Shown: one piece after another, positions 59,801 to 64,000 of the stretch
Layout: each line of letters starts with the position of its first letter
Numbering within the stretch: the stretch's first letter is position 1
Assembly: GCA_037954665.1 (NCBI GenBank)
Contig: JBBMOL010000057.1
Location: forward strand, 372,001-436,000
DNA: 64,000 bases
Reading direction: 5' to 3'
DNA from: Laguncularia racemosa
Taxonomy: Eukaryota; Streptophyta; Magnoliopsida; Myrtales; Combretaceae
The notes under the pieces: generated by a model
Told to the model about the DNA's origin: nothing
Databases searched by the model: none
Seen by the model: the letters and a program-made list of their open reading frames with translations, nothing else
Position numbers and translations under genes: made by a program

Positions 59801-60322
59801 AATAGTTCCGTCCACCGAACTATTGGGAGGTCACCGTTCTCAGTGGTATATACCAAAACGCCACAACATGCGTTGGACTTGATCAAATTACCCAAGGACA
59901 TGGTAGGTGATGTGGCTGCTAAACATATGGCGGAACAATACCAAACCACTGCCAAGGAAGTTAAACGAAAGATAGAGGAAGCCAATACCCGATACAAAGG
60001 GGCTGCAGATAAGCATAAACGGAAGAAACTCTTTGCCGTGGGCGATCAGGTAATGGTTTACTTTCGAAGAGAGCGTTTCCTTGTAGGTAGATATGGGAAA
60101 CTTCAACCCAAAAAGTATGGACCTTATGAAGTTGTGCACAAGATAAACGACAATGCCTACGTCGTGCAACTTCCGGAGGATATGAACATTTCTTGTACTT
60201 TTAATGTTGCGGATTTATCACTTTTTCACCCCGATGACACGCCGTTATATCTTGACGAGAACTCGGGATCGAGTTTTCCATTGGTGGGAGAGAATGATGG
60301 AGATACAGGAGACATGGGCTGA
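56723..60322 (+). pseudogene. E3 zinc knuckle, protease and pol
   Basis: One reading frame from 56,723 to TGA 60,322 with six stops (near 57,806, 57,818, 58,748, 58,877, 59,771 and none after). Zinc knuckle near 56,887-56,928 is C-x2-C-x4-Q-x4-C (His lost). Protease site near 57,150 reads VDSSS in place of DSGS. RT spans about 57,830-58,360 with YFDDN (58,211-58,225). RNase H DCDASG is near 58,650. Integrase: HHCC finger at about 59,210-59,335, MDFILGL near 59,410, ITSDRDSKF near 59,585, GQTEV near 59,695 (D-D-E intact). The C-terminus FNVADLSLFHPDD then ENSGSS overlaps the 3' LTR by 28 bp. No classical chromodomain. Confidence 0.92.
60283..60294 (+). promoter_or_regulatory. E3 polypurine tract
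   Basis: GGTGGGAGAGAA abuts the 3' LTR, within the coding frame of the pol C-terminus. Confidence 0.75.
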
Positions 60323-60867
60323 TACACGGCTTGTTACACGGCCGTGTAACGAGTGAAGGGAACTTCCAGAAAGACACATGGCCTCTATACATGGCCTGAG
60401 GCACGGTCGTGTATTCAATCAGGAAATCCCATAGAAGCATACACGGCCTCTACACATGGCTTGAACCACAGCCGTGTATTTGACCAGGATATCACACAGA
60501 AGCATACACGGCCTCCATACACGGCCAGGGACACGGCTGTGTGTATGGTTAGGAATGTTCACAGAATTATACACGGCTGGGAGGCACGACCGTGTACACG
60601 ATAGATAATAGACGTCTATAGTAATATTTCTTTCCACGTGTATGTGTATATTTCCTTTTCTATGTATTTTTATAGGGTAGTATATATACCGATGTTAGGT
60701 TATTTTAGGGTTACGTTTTATTATCCTTTGAAATACACTTTGAGAGAGAGAATTTCTCCGTTTATCGGTTGTGCGCAACCAGAGTTGGCAACAAAATTTT
60801 TTTCTTTACTGTCTGTGAAACCAATCCGTATTCGAATTCGTTTCGTTACGCTTTCTGCGCTGCGTCA
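60295..60867 (+). repeat. E3 3' LTR
   Basis: 573 bp. By hand count it differs from the 5' LTR by roughly one in ten in the CG-rich first 220 bp and by about one in twenty in the last 340 bp; most changes are C/T or G/A. Confidence 0.93.
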
Positions 60868-62680
60868 AAAACTTGCCAGCTAGGTGATTGCTACAAAATT
60901 AGTCTCCCGCGGTTCGTAGTGTATTTGGATCTGCTCAGATTGCGCTATAGCGTGCCTGTGGGTTGATTAACAGATCACCATTGTAAATTCAAGTCTGTAG
61001 TATGATTTATCATGTATGCAGCAATGAAAGAGTCCGTGCTTAATTGAACAAGCTCAGCGCGGAATTGGCCCCTCGTTTGTTCCAAACAAAAAATTTGACA
61101 GGTGTATTGGACACTTGTATTTCATTTTCCATGGCCATTGCAATGACACGAAAGTAAATGGTCTCATCTTCCAGCTGGATTAGGTCATTGAGCTCCAGCA
61201 TCAGAACCTCGAGTGGTCTTTCCGTTGCTAGGAAGGCCATGGACTCTTGTCCCTGACTGGAGAACAGGAGCGTTTGTGCTCGGTTGTGTCGCAGAAGATA
61301 AGTGGCTGGCAAGGGAAAGTTGGGCACTCTCGGCCGCTGAAGAATGAGAATGGTGATCCCCTGACACGTTGCACTCCATTGTTCCATCAGCTCGCCTGTT
61401 TGATGATGATTCTGTGGCACGACAGTGTAGAATTTGACATGAAATTCCATCGATGTTCCTATGCGAAGGCCATGCCTTGCTGCATTGTCCATTCTTCCCT
61501 GCTGCGCAGTCATGTAAATTTAGATCTTTTGAACCAAGAAAATCGGGTACATCAGGTCCTCAGATATCCGGGGATGCATGAGATTTCTTATCCAGTGGTT
61601 GTCCCGCCGGATGCAATACAACCGATAATGGGGAAGAAGCCATGGTGATTTTCTGGTCCATTCTTCGATTTAGCTCGTGCTAGTTTTTTTATATTGATTT
61701 TTCTCTTTGGCTATAGCGTGTGGGATGGTCGATGGTCCGAGCTCATAATTTATACCAGAATAACTAGGCTGAGTATTAAGTATATTGGGATCTGGGTCAA
61801 GATGATTTGAAAGTTGTGTTTTCATGTATACGATGTGGCAGTGAGGGAGTAGGTGTGAGAAGGACAGCTGGATTTATTGGGTCTGGTATATCTGTCATGT
61901 CGTCAGTCTCTATGGTGGATTTACTCTTAGTGTGGGAATTAATGCTCGACGGTTTTTATTCATGCGTACTTGGCTCCAAGAGTCGTATAGTTCTAGGTTG
62001 TTAGACCATGGGCTTGGACACGCGCCTTCGGCGCACGACTATCCAGTCCCTGTAGGGTGTTGTCTGAGAGTCCTTTGATGCCGTACCGCCTCTAGACACC
62101 GTGATGAGATAGAAATATTAACAAATAAGTATATAGTTAAACAGAAGCAGATTAGTTACAATTTTTTTATTTTTTTTATTTAAATAAATAAGTTAACTCA
62201 AAAAAGTCAATACCTTTAATACTAAACTACGTTGTTTTTAAAGTAAATTTATTCGTTTAATCCTCAAATATGTAATTTTGTTATTTTTAGTAATTTTTAT
62301 GTTACTCATAACTTTTTATAGATATCTCTATATTAAATTTTGTTTGTGGCACTATATTTGTTTTGCACTATACTTTATGTCTTTAAGTTTTAGACATTTC
62401 TATTTTTTTCGGTTTTAGACAATTCTATTTTTGACAAATTTCTATGTTTTATTTTTAGTAGCTTTGTATCTGTTATTATTTGTACGTCCTATGGCAACGA
62501 GACAGATATTGATTGAATATCAAAGCTTTTCATGAGCTATCTTACTCTGTTTTCTTCCCAAATTCTCGAATTTTATACAATTCTTGAATTTAGATGCCAA
62601 ACACCTAGAAATTATCAAAATCAATTAATATTTAAATATTACACTTCAGGTATTTGTAGAATCACATTATACATTGCGTC
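60868..62680. other. Host remnant: GC-richer stretch, then AT-rich DNA
   Basis: 60,880-62,000 is noticeably richer in GC than the other intergenic DNA and carries one long minus-strand frame. 62,100-62,680 is AT-rich; its right end may be the LTR of the next element, because a primer-binding-like site follows immediately, but I found no LTR start. Confidence 0.5.
61040..61513 (-). CDS. Unassigned reading frame of 157 codons
   Basis: I do not recognise this. It is open from ATG 61,513 to a stop at 61,040. The C-terminal half looks protein-like (PLEVLMLELNDLIQLEDETI, then VKFFVWNKRG). A minus-strand ATG at 61,643 in another frame opens MASSPLSVVLHPAGQPL before stopping at about 61,565, and a third frame is open between. 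So this may be a frameshifted or spliced gene relic. No membrane segment, signal peptide or known motif is visible. Stranded by E3 on one side and a gag relic on the other. It could equally be a chance frame in GC-richer DNA. Confidence 0.3.
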   Translation of the reverse strand: MTAQQGRMDNAARHGLRIGTSMEFHVKFYTVVPQNHHQTGELMEQWSATCQGITILILQRPRVPNFPLPATYLLRHNRAQTLLFSSQGQESMAFLATERPLEVLMLELNDLIQLEDETIYFRVIAMAMENEIQVSNTPVKFFVWNKRGANSALSLFN

Positions 62681-62683
62681 AAT

Positions 62684-63418
62684 TGGTATCAATGCTACGT
62701 TCACTCTTGGTAACAATGGCACCCCGTAGATAAGCTAATCAATGTCATGCTGTAGTGGATGAGGTCTATGATCACAATGATCTAGATCAAAGAATTAGGC
62801 AGATGATTGACAAGCAGCTAGATGTGGCATTGGAACAATGTTTGGATGTTGTTGTAAACCGATTGGCAAAAAGAATAGGTGCATTGATGGGTACTCAAAA
62901 TCAAAACATTAACCTTAGGCATGTGAGAAACCATAATCCAATGCTAGATACTAAAGGAGTAGAGGATAACTCCTCTTCTATTGAGAATGAATAGTAAGAT
63001 GAAGTGTTCCGCAAGCATGGTAAGCCTCACACAAAGGAAGACTAGAGGCGTTGGGAAATAAGTATGAGAATGGAGATACCAAAGTTTCATGAAAGCCCCT
63101 AACCAAAGGAATTCTTGGACTAGTTGACCACAATTGAAGAGATCCTACAGTTCAAAGGAGTCCTTGAGGACAAACAAGTGCAGTTGGTAGCGACCAAATT
63201 GCATGGTAGGGCTACTGCATGATGGCAGCAGTTAAAATTAACCCAAAATAGGTTTGGGAAAGTAAAAAAACCACATCATGGGAAAAGACGAAAAAGCACC
63301 TACAAATAGTGTTTTTACCTTATAATCTCCAACACATTATGTACCAGAGGTTGCAAAAACTTAAGCAAAGTAGTAGGTTAATGGATGATTACACTTCTGA
63401 TTTTTACCAATTGATAGC
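62684..63418 (+). pseudogene. E4: Ty3/gypsy gag relic
   Basis: 62684-62695 reads TGGTATCAATGC, two mismatches from the initiator-Met primer-binding site. ATG 62,716 then starts a degenerate Gag: DLDQRIRQMIDKQLDVALEQ, and later MEIPKFHESP, KEFLD, EEILQFKGVLEDKQVQLVAT and HGRATA, the usual gypsy capsid pattern, with stops at PRR*, E*, ED*, P*, D* and A*. It breaks off at 63,418 where another LTR starts. Confidence 0.82.
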
Positions 63419-64000
63419 TGTAAACACCATATTATTACCCTAATGATCAATAATAATCAACAATAATTATTTTTCAATTTTTTCCATTTTTTCTCTAATT
63501 TAGCAAAAATAGGAAAAATATTCAAAAAATAAAATAAATAGGAAAAAGATATCAATTTTGGAAAATAATTGCAGAAATGGCAATAAAAATGATTAAATAA
63601 TTTATACAAATTTTTTAAATTTCAAAAAAATACAAAAAATAAAAAAATCGCATTGCATGTATGCAAATTGCGAAAATAATAAAATCGCGAAAGTGAGTCA
63701 GCCCAACTGGTCCGAACCTTAGTCTGGTGCACGTGCGGGAGGGCTTGGTCAAGGGTTTGAAACGCAGGGGAAGCAGAATCCGCGTTTTGCAAATTTTTTC
63801 TCTACCTGGGACACGTGTTAGTAGCCGATTGGCTAGAGCGAACGCACGCGCCGAGCGCGTGATCGTCTTCAACCTCTGTCTGAGATCGCCGGCGAGGAGA
63901 AAAATCTGAATTCCAGCCGTTTTGATTCGATTTTTTGCACAAAACCAACAGATCTTCAATGGAAATAAGATAAACATCATCCAATTGGAATCAAATCACA
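63419..64000 (+). mobile_element. E5: 5' end of an LTR related to the inner Ogre/Tat-like element (cut by window edge)
   Basis: Starts TGTAAACACC in the middle of the E4 gag relic. It follows the reverse complement of 47,094 downwards: AATAATCAATAATxAT, TTTTTCAATTTTTTCC, TCTAATTTAGCAAAAAT. It is clearly diverged from the inner element's LTRs, so it is a relative and not a recent copy. A tRNA-like segment recurs at the matching place. Only the first 582 bp are inside the window. Confidence 0.85.
63694..63799 (+). ncRNA. tRNA-like Pol III unit in the E5 LTR
   Basis: A-box-like GAGTCAGCCCAACTGG, then GGTCAAGGGTTTGAA (B-box-like), then TTTTTT at 63,794. It is diverged from the inner element's unit but in the same order, spacing and orientation relative to the LTR. 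Confidence 0.4.

Larger units (their letters stand above)
55133..60867 (+). mobile_element. E3: CRM-like Ty3/gypsy LTR retrotransposon, lightly degenerate
   Basis: A 5.7-kb sister copy of E1, better preserved. Same primer-binding site, gene order and LTR design. Flanks AAAAG (55128-55132) and AAAAC (60868-60872) may be the 5-bp target duplication with one mismatch. It lies only 17 bp beyond the end of the outer element, so the two insertions share one small host remnant. Confidence 0.92.

Noticed and set aside
61247..61648. Plus-strand frame of 133 codons
   Set aside because: Overlaps the minus-strand frames; its composition looks less protein-like and no motif is visible. Neither strand is certain.

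Overview
The window reads as nuclear DNA of a flowering plant. It is AT-rich and has one intron-containing plant gene (a reticulon-like RTNLB gene), intron-less nuclear tRNA-Leu(CAA) genes, and about 35-40 kb of nested LTR retrotransposons of typical angiosperm lineages (Copia, Tekay-like, CRM-like and Ogre/Tat-like Ty3/gypsy). I cannot fix the species.

Layout. 1-2.3 kb: AT-rich, no gene. 2.3-5.4 kb: promoter and five coding exons of a reticulon-like ER protein of 251 residues. 5.4-10.5 kb: intergenic, with a decayed Copia gag on the minus strand. 10.5-12.1 kb: two complete tRNA-Leu(CAA) genes. 12.7-30.7 kb: a zone of segmental duplication. It holds recognisable copies of the same host DNA, a tRNA-Leu pseudogene that lost its anticodon arm, and two tandem paralogues of an unnamed small membrane protein (25,263-25,793 and 29,887-30,453). 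A CRM-like element (E1, 13,882-19,644) split one of the duplicated blocks; the other copies show the empty site. 31.4-55.1 kb: an old Tekay-like chromovirus on the minus strand. One of its LTRs is split by a 14.9-kb Ogre/Tat-like element (32,184-47,094, minus strand, perfect 5-bp target duplication CACCT). 55.1-60.9 kb: a second CRM-like element (E3), 17 bp beyond the outer element. 60.9-62.1 kb: host DNA with one unassigned reading frame. 62.7-63.4 kb: another gypsy gag relic, interrupted at 63,419 by the start of an LTR related to that of the Ogre/Tat-like element, which runs off the window.

The retrotransposons are all disabled by stops and frameshifts, most of them explicable as C-to-T change on one strand or the other. 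LTR divergence judged by eye agrees with the nesting: the outer element is oldest and the inner Ogre/Tat-like element youngest.

I found no new multi-gene system. The most interesting signals are: a tRNA-like Pol III unit (A box, B box, oligo-T) at the same place in all three Ogre/Tat-family LTRs; an in-frame TAG shared by both CRM-like copies; the pol frame running into the 3' LTR in both of them; the clean anticodon-arm deletion; and the tandem membrane-protein pair.
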